Shown here piece after piece: positions 1 through 7,649 of a stretch of 64,000 nt of DNA (the first letter of the stretch is position 1; the number at the start of each line of letters is the position of its first letter). Origin of the DNA: Sunxiuqinia dokdonensis. GTDB taxonomy: Bacteria > Bacteroidota > Bacteroidia > Bacteroidales > Prolixibacteraceae. The position numbers and the translations under genes are program-made. The notes beneath the pieces were generated by a model that saw only the letters and a list, made by a program, of their open reading frames with translations, searched no databases and was not told where the DNA came from. Where the stretch lies: positions 55,545-119,544 of the forward strand of contig NZ_LGIA01000171.1 of the NCBI RefSeq assembly GCF_001270965.1. The letters are read 5' to 3'.

Positions 1-18
1 GATCTACCAGCGAGTTGC

Positions 19-166
19 GCTACTTGCAGCTTGTAGCTTGAAGCTAAAGGCGACTGGCACTGCAAGTCTCTCTGGCTCCTCCAAACCTCTGTGGTTGGAC
101 AGACATGAGGCTTGCAGCCAACCACTGCCTACCGTCACTGCTCACTGCGACTGTCCCCTGCCTCCA
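19..166. repeat. Degenerate 7-bp repeats at the left edge
   Basis: Two short runs of 7-bp units. Positions 19-46 read as GCTACTT, GCAGCTT, GTAGCTT, GAAGCTA. Positions about 123-166 read as drifting units built on ACTGCCT/CTGCTCA/CTGCGAC. They lie just after the stop of the phosphoesterase gene. A cleaner array of the same period is at 33083-33152. No gene is visible in 1-170. Confidence 0.5.
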
Positions 167-170
167 TCGT

Positions 171-1748
171 CTAAGGCGCTTCAATGCGGTAGCTGCTGCT
201 TTGGGTGAAGGTTTGTCCAAACTGGTCGGTCACTTTCACTTCGATGGTGTGGTCACCCACGTCCAGGTTGTTTGGAATACCCGTGCGCCAGAGGTGGGTA
301 CTGGCTTTTGGGTTCGAAGGGCGCCGGCCGTCCAGCAATTCCTCGGTGAAGTCCCACTCGTGCAAAAGGTGCAGGTAGGCCGGGTCGTAGTCGTTCATAT
401 AACTCATTCGTTTCCACTCCCCGTCATCAATGCGGCAGTACACGGTATCGCGTTCGCTACCCATAAAAAAGTTGACCACAATACCGGCTGAGGTCCGTTT
501 ATTTTGTTCCAACACTTTGGGCGCAAAAATCTCAAACTGGTAGTCTGGCGATTGACCAGCCACCTGGTAGCGTAGCTTATACTCATTCCCCGAGAAACTC
601 AAAAGCGCATAGCCCTTGGGTGTTCCGTCGCGCATGGTCGAGATCGGCACCCCTTGTTCGTTCAGGCGCCCACTGTACCAATCGCCCGAGGTAGTACCGG
701 CATTGTAGTGGTAGTGAGGCTGCTCCTGCAGCCAGCCGTGTTCCGCAGTCATAAAATCCTGGCGCTGCAAATGGGTGTGTGCCGACATGGACAATGTATG
801 CGGATAGTCCTTTAGCAATTCGAAGAGGCGGTTGCGGTCCTCATCGCGGAAGGCGTCGCCGTCGGGCTCGCTGATGGGGATATGAAAAGCCAGCACCACC
901 AAATGATCTTTGGGAACAAACTGCAAGTCGTTTTCAACAAACCGGAGCTGGTCTTCGCGAAAGCCACCCCAATAACCGCGGCTATCGCGCGGGTCGGGAT
1001 ACAAAATATCATCGAGCACAATGAAGTGCACTTGTCCATGATTAAAGGCGTAGTTCGCCGGCCCAAAGTGGGTTTCAAAGGTTTCATCGGTCAGGTGGTC
1101 GGCCTCCCCGTCGTAGTTCATATCGTGGTTGCCCATCACATTAAACCAGGGAATGCCAATGGCGGCCACCGCCCGTTTATAGGGATCAAACAAGTTGAGG
1201 TCGTCGCCCACCAAATCGCCGAGACTAAGGCCCAAATCAACGCCCTGGACCTGTTCCAGCTCCGAGACAATGCCTTGGGCAAAAAAATCAATTTCCTGTT
1301 GGGTGTAGGGCTGCGGATCACCAAAGACCAGCATTTGAAAGTCGGTTTTTTCTTCTGAAGGAAGCAGCGCAAAGTCAACCGAGCGGGGAAGTTTGCCGGT
1401 GGGTTCGCTGCCTTTGTACTTCAAATCGGGAGAGCCCTCTGGCTTATGGATGGTGTAGAACTGTGGCAGGTTAAATTCGTTGACCGGCAACTGGTAGCCA
1501 GCCGGTTTAATCACAAAAATGATCTGATCGTCGGAAGCAGGCAGCTCGTACGCGCCTTCCGCATTGGTTTGCACCACCTCAAGGCCATTGGAAACCGCCA
1601 CTCCGGAAACCCCTTGCTCACGGCGGTCTTTCCGGTTGTTTTGGTTCACATCTTCATAAACAAAGCCACGCACCACCGACTGTGCAGCAACAAACAGGGG
1701 GGCCATTAAGAACAGACAAGCAACGATTCGAATCCAATAATTTTTCAC
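171..1748 (-). CDS. Secreted calcineurin-like metallophosphoesterase
   Basis: 525 aa, starting with GTG at 1748. Residues 1-22 form a signal peptide ending in AAQ, so the protein is exported. Residues about 25-75 resemble an SdrD B-like/CNA-type beta domain (YEDVNQNNRKDRREQGVSGV). The metallophosphoesterase core follows: GDPQ at 143-146, GD at 177-178, GNHD at 206-209, H289 in AFHIP, and SAHTH at 322-326. The first metal motif is D-x-Q instead of the canonical D-x-H, which to my knowledge occurs in this three-domain family. The last 150 residues form a C-terminal beta domain. It probably hydrolyses phosphomono- or diesters in the periplasm; the substrate is unknown. It stands alone with repeats on both sides. 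Confidence 0.85.
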   Translation of the reverse strand: MKNYWIRIVACLFLMAPLFVAAQSVVRGFVYEDVNQNNRKDRREQGVSGVAVSNGLEVVQTNAEGAYELPASDDQIIFVIKPAGYQLPVNEFNLPQFYTIHKPEGSPDLKYKGSEPTGKLPRSVDFALLPSEEKTDFQMLVFGDPQPYTQQEIDFFAQGIVSELEQVQGVDLGLSLGDLVGDDLNLFDPYKRAVAAIGIPWFNVMGNHDMNYDGEADHLTDETFETHFGPANYAFNHGQVHFIVLDDILYPDPRDSRGYWGGFREDQLRFVENDLQFVPKDHLVVLAFHIPISEPDGDAFRDEDRNRLFELLKDYPHTLSMSAHTHLQRQDFMTAEHGWLQEQPHYHYNAGTTSGDWYSGRLNEQGVPISTMRDGTPKGYALLSFSGNEYKLRYQVAGQSPDYQFEIFAPKVLEQNKRTSAGIVVNFFMGSERDTVYCRIDDGEWKRMSYMNDYDPAYLHLLHEWDFTEELLDGRRPSNPKASTHLWRTGIPNNLDVGDHTIEVKVTDQFGQTFTQSSSYRIEAP

Positions 1749-1895
1749 GGTTTTCAGGTTTTATGCATCAGGATGCTGGTTTAACAATGACGCCCGTTTC
1801 CGGGCAACTTGACTAAAATAACAATCTCATGGCGAATTTGCTCGATGAACCAGAGATATCTGCTTGATGCCGGATTTTTTAACGCGAAGACACGA

Positions 1896-2094
1896 AACCA
1901 CCAAGTTTATCAAGAAGAAACAGGCCCAACCACCTCCCTCCCGGTAAACCGGGAGTACTCCTTCCGTCCCCGAGTACTCGGGGCCGGACAGGCTCTTTGT
2001 AAGGAGGAGAATTTGGGCCAGTGGCATTTCGCTTGCTGTTCTCTGAAAACCTCAGCGAGTTGAGCCCTTTCTCCTCCTTTTCAAGAGCTTGTCC
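1896..2094 (+). repeat. Dispersed repeat R1, copy 1 (palindrome-rich)
   Basis: About 200 bp. It begins at ACCACCAAG, passes through CCTCCCGGTAAACCGGGAG and CCCCGAGTACTCGGGG palindromes, the motif TTTGTAAGGAGGAGAATTT, and ends at CTCCTCCTTTTCAAGAGC. The same order of motifs is found in inverted orientation at 12553-12755, with the palindrome arms varying. It is non-coding. With the next three repeat entries it fills most of the 987-bp gene-free stretch 1749-2735. Confidence 0.75.
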
Positions 2095-2185
2095 CGAACT
2101 CGCTTCGGGAACTAGGCTTTACACACAAATATGATGGGGTCGCAGGACCGATTAAAGTTATTGGCTTTTCCGAGAGAAACCGATT

Positions 2186-2240
2186 ACCCCAACGGGGTTA
2201 AATATCAATAGCCCTGGGTGGAGTGAAACGGAACCCAGGG
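2186..2240. repeat. Paired palindromes
   Basis: A small palindrome ACCCCAACGGGGT (2186-2198) is followed by a hairpin with arms CCCTGGGT (2212-2219) and ACCCAGGG (2233-2240). It sits between R1 copy 1 and R2 copy A. It looks like a non-coding intergenic module; no function can be read from it. Confidence 0.5.
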
Positions 2241-2251
2241 TTGAAATGCGC

Positions 2252-2550
2252 AACATCAAACCAGGCGCAATCACCCAGTTTTTGAATGCTCCCAGCCAGC
2301 ATGCGCCGCATCGCAAAACGTTTGTTTTATTGTCAATGCGTCCTTGTCCTTATGCCGGACGGGCACATCCTTTTTCATTGATAAAAAGGATGCAAAAATC
2401 TAGTCAAAGTGACCCTTCTCCCCACCTCAGGATTTTTTCTTTCCGGCGCACAACCCTGAATACCCACCAAAAATCCTTCCCACCAACGCCGGCCCGGGCG
2501 ACTTTGACGGCCCACGCCGCTTTCACCTTAGGGTGAAATAGGGGACTTAA
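2252..2550 (+). repeat. Dispersed 300-bp repeat R2, copy A
   Basis: 299 bp matching 30698-30997 in reverse complement over nearly its whole length, for example CAGGCGCAATC near the left end and CGGCCCGGGCGACTTTGACG near the right end. The centre is divergent, but both copies carry a hairpin there; in this copy the arms CATCCTTTTT and AAAAAGGATG lie at 2366-2392. Open frames through it are not conserved as protein. Confidence 0.8.
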
Positions 2551-2655
2551 GGATCGAAACTTTTTCCTTGGGTTCTGTCGCCTGGCCCTTTCATAAAAGT
2601 CCAGATCAAGTGAGGATTAATACGCATAGAGTTGTCTATTAAGGGTAGTTTCCTT

Positions 2656-2709
2656 TGACGGAAGGGGTGGCCCCGAGTACACGGGGACGGAGTGGTTTCT
2701 CCTTCCCAA
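2656..2709. repeat. R1-type palindrome fragment
   Basis: GACGGAAGG, a palindrome CCCCGAGTACACGGGG (2671-2686) and TTTCTCCTTCC recall the core of repeat R1 without its flanks. It lies just beyond the 3' end of the oxidoreductase gene. It is probably a decayed or partial R1 copy. Confidence 0.4.
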
Positions 2710-2735
2710 GAAGCTCACCCATGGCTTTTTTAAGT

Positions 2736-3740
2736 TTACAAGTCGCCCATGATTTCTGAAAATATTTTAAAGGACTGGACGCGGGTTTGATGGTCAAAAA
2801 TATGCGATGTGATCATGATCTCATCGGCCTGGGTCAGTTCCAGGAAAGCTTTTAGATTTTCGCTTAGTCTATCGCGCCCGCCAATCAGAGCATAGGTCAG
2901 CATCTGATCGATCTCACGCTGAAAGATCCCCCAGGCACTGGTCTGTGAAGGATCATCGGGTGGCTGCATCAGTTCTCTTCGTCCGGTGATGATTCCCAGG
3001 ATCAGCCGTTTTAAGGTCGTCGCCTGCCGTTCCGCTTCTTCATCGGTCTCGGCGGCAATCACCTGGCTGCAAACCATCACATAGGGTTTGTCAAGTTGTG
3101 GCGAAGGCTGGAAATTTTCGCGGTAGATCTCCAAGGCGGCCAGCAGTTGAGCCGGCGCAAAATGGCTGGCAAATGCGTAGGGCAATCCCTGTGATGCTGC
3201 CAGATAGGCGCTGTCGGTGCTTGAGCCCAGGATCCACACCGGGACATCGGTGCCCTCGGACACAAAAGACCGCACGGCACTGTTCCGGTTGTCGGCAGAA
3301 AAATATTGCCGTATCTTCTTCACTTCATTGGGAAAATCGTGCACAGCCACCATCCGGTCTGAGCGTATTTCACGGGCTGTCAGCTGGTCGGTGCCCGGCG
3401 CACGGCCTAAACCCAGGTCAATCCGCCCGGGAAAAAGCGAGGCCAAGGTTCCAAATTGTTCCGAAACGATCAAGGGCGAATGGTTCGGCAGCATGACCCC
3501 GCCCGAACCGATCCGGATGCTTGTGGTGCCTTGCGCCAGATACCCAATGATGACCGGGGTTGCGGCACTGGCCACATTGGGCATGTTGTGGTGCTCGGCC
3601 ACCCAAAAACGGGTGTAACCAAACTGTTCCGCCTGTCGTGCCAGGTCGAGGCTATGCTGTAAAGCTTCGCGCGGCGAGGATCCTTCGGCAACAGGTGCCA
3701 ACTCCAAAACCGAATAAGGAATGTTTTTCTTTGATGTCAT
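2736..3740 (-). CDS. LLM-class flavin-dependent oxidoreductase
   Basis: 334 aa with an ATG start at 3740. The fold signature of bacterial luciferase-like monooxygenases is clear: PYSVLELAP at the start, FWVAEHHNMP at about 42-51, GSGGVMLPNHSPL at about 78-90, and SLFPGRIDLGLGRAPG. These are typical of the YhbW/MsnO8-type subgroup that uses reduced FMN. It is cytosolic with no signal peptide. The substrate is unknown; members are often of unassigned function. It is a single gene with no co-directional partner within 400 bp. Confidence 0.88.
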   Translation of the reverse strand: MTSKKNIPYSVLELAPVAEGSSPREALQHSLDLARQAEQFGYTRFWVAEHHNMPNVASAATPVIIGYLAQGTTSIRIGSGGVMLPNHSPLIVSEQFGTLASLFPGRIDLGLGRAPGTDQLTAREIRSDRMVAVHDFPNEVKKIRQYFSADNRNSAVRSFVSEGTDVPVWILGSSTDSAYLAASQGLPYAFASHFAPAQLLAALEIYRENFQPSPQLDKPYVMVCSQVIAAETDEEAERQATTLKRLILGIITGRRELMQPPDDPSQTSAWGIFQREIDQMLTYALIGGRDRLSENLKAFLELTQADEIMITSHIFDHQTRVQSFKIFSEIMGDL

Positions 3741-4127
3741 AGTCTAAAACCGATTGAACTACTACTAACAACAAGCCAGCCGATTTGATTAAAAACAGCT
3801 CCTCATTTTTCAGCGTTCCTGCACCTATAAAAAAAAGATCGGCCATTGGCCGTTAGTGCTACTCTTTATGAGTATGGTTGAACATCTTGGAATTTGAGAC
3901 TGATCACTGTCACTGCCGACTTCCTCCTCACCTTATCAATAATGATTCTATATTATGCTTTTCGATAAATATTTTGTTGGAACTATTAATCCATCTTTCG
4001 TAAATTGAACCATAAAATTGCGGAAAGTAAACCGCCGGCTGGTCATCAACCAATCCGGGTTCGAAGTCAGGAGCGGAAGAAGAGGCCGGCGGAACTGCCG
4101 CAATATAGAACTAAATTCTATGTTTTC
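3741..4127. other. Intergenic stretch without recognised features
   Basis: 387 bp between the oxidoreductase start and the proposed start of the helical protein. Its 3' part (4005-4127) is in frame with the downstream gene but encodes an arginine- and proline-rich stretch unlike the rest, so I read it as leader. No terminator or repeat stands out. Confidence 0.4.
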
Positions 4128-4814
4128 ATGAGTTATCAAGAAGATTTTGACGCATGGAAAGACCAAATTGAGAGTCTTCCATCCGATCAAGTCAAGCTAC
4201 CCAATCAACCCATTGATGATTTTGTAGCAAGTACCGAAACCCTGGCTGTTGAAGCCAATGAAGACCGCGAGGCACTGGCTGCCGCCGGTATGGATGTGAC
4301 CCTGATTGATGAACTGCGGCCCCTGAGTGGCGCCCTGCGCTATTGCCAGGCCGTGTGGATGAGTGAGTATCGTGCCCGCGAAGAAGCTCAAAAGGAATGG
4401 TTGGAGCAATCTCCGCAAGCGTATCAATTGCGGAATGAGCTTTTGCACCACCTGGCATTTGCCTATCGGCATCACAGCGAAGCGCTGCAAAAAGTAATGC
4501 GGATCCGCGAAGGAGCCACCCACGCCGATATGGTGCAGGATTTGGTTGATATCGCCCTGTTGGGTGAGAAGTATCCCGAGCCACTGACGGCCATTAATTT
4601 TGATATGGCTCTGCTGGAGCAATCGCGTACGGTGTCGCATGCCATGTCGGAGCTGCTGGCAGCCTCCAATGGAGCGGCAGGCGACAGCAGTGCCAACAAA
4701 CAAATGCGGGATAAAGCATTCACCTTACTCGCCGAAAAGGCCCGAATTGTTCGTGATTATGGTCAATATGTCTTTTGGAAAGATGAAAACCAAAAGAAAC
4801 GCTATTACGCTTGA
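4128..4814 (+). CDS. Helical protein of unknown function
   Basis: 228 aa. I start it at ATG 4128 (MSYQEDFDAW): the frame is open 41 codons further, but those residues are basic, proline-rich and out of character. The protein is soluble, acidic and almost entirely alpha-helical by composition, with no signal peptide or membrane segment. It has a local motif TLIDELRPLSGAL at about residues 59-71. I do not recognise the family. It is followed after 46 bp by the 41-bp repeat array; another helical protein of similar size (234 aa, 29819-30523) also precedes an array. Any link is inference. Confidence 0.6.
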   Translation: MSYQEDFDAWKDQIESLPSDQVKLPNQPIDDFVASTETLAVEANEDREALAAAGMDVTLIDELRPLSGALRYCQAVWMSEYRAREEAQKEWLEQSPQAYQLRNELLHHLAFAYRHHSEALQKVMRIREGATHADMVQDLVDIALLGEKYPEPLTAINFDMALLEQSRTVSHAMSELLAASNGAAGDSSANKQMRDKAFTLLAEKARIVRDYGQYVFWKDENQKKRYYA

Positions 4815-4860
4815 TTTTATTGGTCCCCGGGCAGCTAAGACCCTCCCCGGGGACCTTTAA

Positions 4861-5145
4861 CCCTCCACAACGCCAACCGACCCTCCACAGCGAGAACAAA
4901 GCCGCCACAGCGAGAAGAATCTTATCCACAACGGGGGAAATGCCGCCACGACGGGAAAAATCTTATCCACAACGGAAAAAAAGCGTCCACAGCGCGAAAA
5001 ATCTTGTCCACAGCGAAAAAAATGCCGCCACAGCGGAAAAAATCTTGTCCACAACGAAAAGAAAGCGTCCACAGTGCGAAAAATGCTATCCACAACGGAA
5101 TGAAAGCCGCCACGACGGGAAAAATCTTGTCCACAGTCAGAAAAA
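4861..5145. repeat. 41-bp tandem array with DnaA-box-like cores
   Basis: Fourteen CCAC-cored units in which two types alternate at 20 and 21 bp. The second type has a core TTATCCACA, TTGTCCACA or CTATCCACA followed by ACG, AGCG or AGTC; its CCAC falls at 4926, 4967, 5008, 5049, 5090 and 5131, exactly 41 bp apart. The intervening type is CCGCCAC or GCGTCCAC. Units are joined by A-rich GAAAAAT linkers. Since 41 is not a multiple of three, a coding role is unlikely. TTATCCACA (4922-4930, 4963-4971) equals the consensus DnaA box. The array ends about 20 bp before the transposase remnant. Confidence 0.85.
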
Positions 5146-5160
5146 CGCCGATTGGAAATA

Positions 5161-5571
5161 GGTGGTCATGCCCAATCATTTTCATGCGATTGTCATTATT
5201 GGTGAAAACGATTACCGCGTCTCTACATCCGGCAAACCCGCGAATAAATTCGGGCCACAATCCAAAAATCTGGCATCGATCATTCGTGGGTTTAAATCGG
5301 CCGTTACCATGGGCGCCCGTAAAATCGATTCCGAATTTGCCTGGCCATCCCGGTTTCACAACCACATCATCCGCCATCCGAAATCGTTCCAGCGAATTTC
5401 AAACGATCCGCCAGCTGCCGGACCAACCCGGCCAACTGGACGGACGATCGATTGAATCCGGACAAGCAAAAACATGGACATGGGGAGAATGGGGGGTGTG
5501 GGGTGTGTAAGCGGGCAATAGAAGATTCTATGAAACGCACAAAAAATAATTTTAGGCCAGTGGGGTTTTGA
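5161..5571 (+). pseudogene. REP-associated Y1 transposase (RAYT) remnant
   Basis: The reading opens with VVMPNHFHAIVII, the HUH motif (H-F-H) of REP-associated IS200/Y1 transposases, then NLASIIRGFKSAVT and RFHNHIIRHPKSFQRISN, all in the order of an intact protein. The N-terminal third is missing. After RISN the frame breaks: the expected NPANW-type segment appears in another frame as NPANWTDDRLNPDKQKHGH. At least one frameshift plus the lost N-terminus make it inactive. It directly abuts the tandem array on its left. The 5' truncation and 3' limit are approximate. Confidence 0.8.
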
Positions 5572-5747
5572 ACCCTTTGCATGATTCTCGGAAAGACCCT
5601 GAAACAAATTCAAAAGGATGCTCTGCAAGTGGGCACGGGGGTAGACTTTGAGGATTTGCATTGACAAAACAACCCTATTGCGTAACAGAATGCCCTGACT
5701 ACTCAGAGACGGCCAGCGATCGGAAACGACCTTTCAAGTCGATCACG

Positions 5748-5921
5748 TCAAAGACCCAAAACCACTTTTTTAAGCTTTTTCTGTAGCTGAATGACAAAAT
5801 CAATCCTGTCTTCCCTAAAGTTGCCAGATGGATATTTTTCGTAGTTCTCAAATTTCTGCTTTGTGTATTCAAGTGACTCCAAGATAAAATCAAGATCCTC
5901 TTTTTCAAGGTCTACTTTCAT
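5748..5921 (-). CDS. 57-aa charged protein, last gene of the island operon
   Basis: ATG at 5921, stop TGA at 5748-5750, and a 3-bp gap to the stop of the receiver-domain gene, so it is almost certainly co-transcribed and perhaps translationally coupled. The protein starts MKVDLEKEDLDFILESLEYT and ends KKLKKVVLGL. Composition suggests a helical hairpin: an acidic first helix, a YPSGNF turn, and a basic second helix. No family was recognised with certainty. It could be a small regulator, toxin, antitoxin or adaptor. Base composition is AT-rich like its upstream neighbours. Confidence 0.65.
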   Translation of the reverse strand: MKVDLEKEDLDFILESLEYTKQKFENYEKYPSGNFREDRIDFVIQLQKKLKKVVLGL

Positions 5922-5924
5922 ATA

Positions 5925-7649
5925 TTATTTGTTTTTAGTGTAATCGTGATCAAATCCATTTCTCGATAAATACAGCATAAATTTCTGTAAGGCATCTGAA
6001 GCATAAGGTTCCTTTAACCTCCGTATTCTTCTGATATTGAAATTGAATTCGTCGTCTCTTCGGTTGTATGGTCTTTGAGGCAATCCTTTCAAGGATGTGT
6101 CAAGAGATATAACTGGCTTTAAAAATACTTCAAGCTGTCGAAGTTTTTTCACGTGCGTCAAAGCATCTTCGAGTTCACAAAGCTTATTTTTACAGTTTAA
6201 ATAATGCTTTCTCAACTTCTTATATCTCAGTTGTAAAGGAAAATGAAAAAGTTCACTTTCAAGTTCTTCTTTCTTCAAATCTATTTTGCAAACTCCATCT
6301 GAATCAAAAATAGCTAAATCTAAAACATCCAGTCTCAAAGAGTAATTACGTGGAAATTTCACAAACAGATCTTTACATTCAATTTCAACATAGAGATGCG
6401 AATGCAATGGTCGTTCTTTTACAATCTCAACTATTGAAGCAACTTCAAAATCATGGTCTCTGCTTCCTTTTTTTCGGATAGAAATGTTACATGGCTGAAC
6501 CAACAATATATATTGCTTCTTGCCTAACTGAAAGATATCTCCATTAGCTAGCGGATAATGTAAGAGATTAACGGTCTCTGAAGCATCGAATATTTCTTTA
6601 TTTCTTAAATCAATAGCCTGCTCGCTCCATCTAACCTGCTCATTTTCTACAACAATCCTATCATAAGAACGAATTGTCGCTATCGAAGAATTAAACTTTG
6701 ATCTTATTTTCGGATCCGTAATCGAATCTTTTAGTGACGAATCTTGGATTATACTTGAAACTCGAAATAGAGTATTCATCTCCCAAATACCTTCCTGAAT
6801 CGAGGTTCTTTGAACGATATGGTTATATGTTTCTGGGGACATCTCCCTTATCTCCTTTATTACATTTCGCTGTGCGTTCTTTAGTATCTCGATTGACTGA
6901 TCCTTTAATTTTTCAACCTCCTGAACAAGAATTACATTCTTAATTCCTTCGATAAAAGACCATTTGGGATCGGAACTAAATGATTCCTTCGAAATAGGAT
7001 AGAACTTCGCTGCAATTTCGGGAGCGATGGTGTATGTGGTACACCATTCTTTTTTTTTATTAAATTCTTTCCCCACAGAGATGAGATGGGAAAAAACAGC
7101 GCAGCAAGTTTGTTCTATATAGTCGCCGGTATTGAGTGTTTCTAGTAGATAATATATTCCGTTTTTCTGCGGGTCTTTTAACTCCATGTCAAATAGACAA
7201 AGTACTCTATCGTTGGCATTCAATATCGTCGTCGAAAAGAAATTTTCCCTCTCTTTCTCCCATTGCTCTGGTGAAAATGTTTCAACATATTTTGGCATAA
7301 AAGATTTTAGACTGATAACCGGAGAAATATTGACGACATCATCATCTTTACCCTGGGCTTCATAAATCATTTTCATATGTTCATATTTGCTAAGAACATC
7401 TAGGTCCTCCCATATTTTTTCCAGCCCGCGATTAAAAATAGGATCAGGATCGCTCCAATTAACGAAGTCCAGACTAGGAGCACTCACTTTTTCTTTCTTC
7501 AAAAATTTCAAGTTTCCTATAAACTCCTCTTTTAGGTTTTCAATAGAAAAACGGTCATCGATGTATGCAATCTTTCTTATTCCCGCTTGCTCCAATAACT
7601 GGGCTAAAGCTGCTGTCGGATCATTTGCTGTTGTGATTGATGAGGTCAT
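5925..7649 (-). CDS. Divergent response-receiver protein with unknown C-terminal half
   Basis: 574 aa; its ATG overlaps the stop of the kinase gene by 4 bp (ATGA). Residues about 24-225 read as a receiver domain with long insertions: acidic pair D31-D32 (AYIDDRF), candidate phospho-acceptor D154 (VLCLFDMEL), S187 (CCAVFSHL) and K221 (PISKES). The remaining 350 residues have no recognised fold; they are charged and partly helical, with the basic stretch NFNIRRIRRLK near the end, and no membrane segment. The neighbour carries a histidine-kinase core, so I infer this is its phosphorylation target and the likely output protein. Strongly AT-rich relative to flanking core genes. Confidence 0.75.
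   Translation of the reverse strand: MTSSITTANDPTAALAQLLEQAGIRKIAYIDDRFSIENLKEEFIGNLKFLKKEKVSAPSLDFVNWSDPDPIFNRGLEKIWEDLDVLSKYEHMKMIYEAQGKDDDVVNISPVISLKSFMPKYVETFSPEQWEKERENFFSTTILNANDRVLCLFDMELKDPQKNGIYYLLETLNTGDYIEQTCCAVFSHLISVGKEFNKKKEWCTTYTIAPEIAAKFYPISKESFSSDPKWSFIEGIKNVILVQEVEKLKDQSIEILKNAQRNVIKEIREMSPETYNHIVQRTSIQEGIWEMNTLFRVSSIIQDSSLKDSITDPKIRSKFNSSIATIRSYDRIVVENEQVRWSEQAIDLRNKEIFDASETVNLLHYPLANGDIFQLGKKQYILLVQPCNISIRKKGSRDHDFEVASIVEIVKERPLHSHLYVEIECKDLFVKFPRNYSLRLDVLDLAIFDSDGVCKIDLKKEELESELFHFPLQLRYKKLRKHYLNCKNKLCELEDALTHVKKLRQLEVFLKPVISLDTSLKGLPQRPYNRRDDEFNFNIRRIRRLKEPYASDALQKFMLYLSRNGFDHDYTKNK

Noticed and set aside
2246..2536. 96-aa frame in R2 copy A and 78-aa frame in R2 copy B.
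   Set aside because: The two copies do not preserve the same protein reading despite high nucleotide identity.
4861..5145. CRISPR array.
   Set aside because: Units of 20-21 bp have no unique spacers of constant length, and no cas genes are present.
4861..5145. Chromosomal replication origin because of TTATCCACA boxes.
   Set aside because: No dnaA, dnaN, rpmH or mnmG nearby and no clear AT-rich unwinding region; regular spacing is unlike known oriC box clusters. Kept as an unexplained array.
4811..5510. Open frames on both strands through the 41-bp array.
   Set aside because: A 41-bp period shifts frame each unit, so any protein repeat would not be maintained; the right end reads into the transposase remnant in another frame.
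5699..5908. 69-aa minus-strand frame overlapping the end of the island operon.
   Set aside because: It is in a different frame from the better 57-aa gene at 5748-5921, which has an operon-like start spacing.
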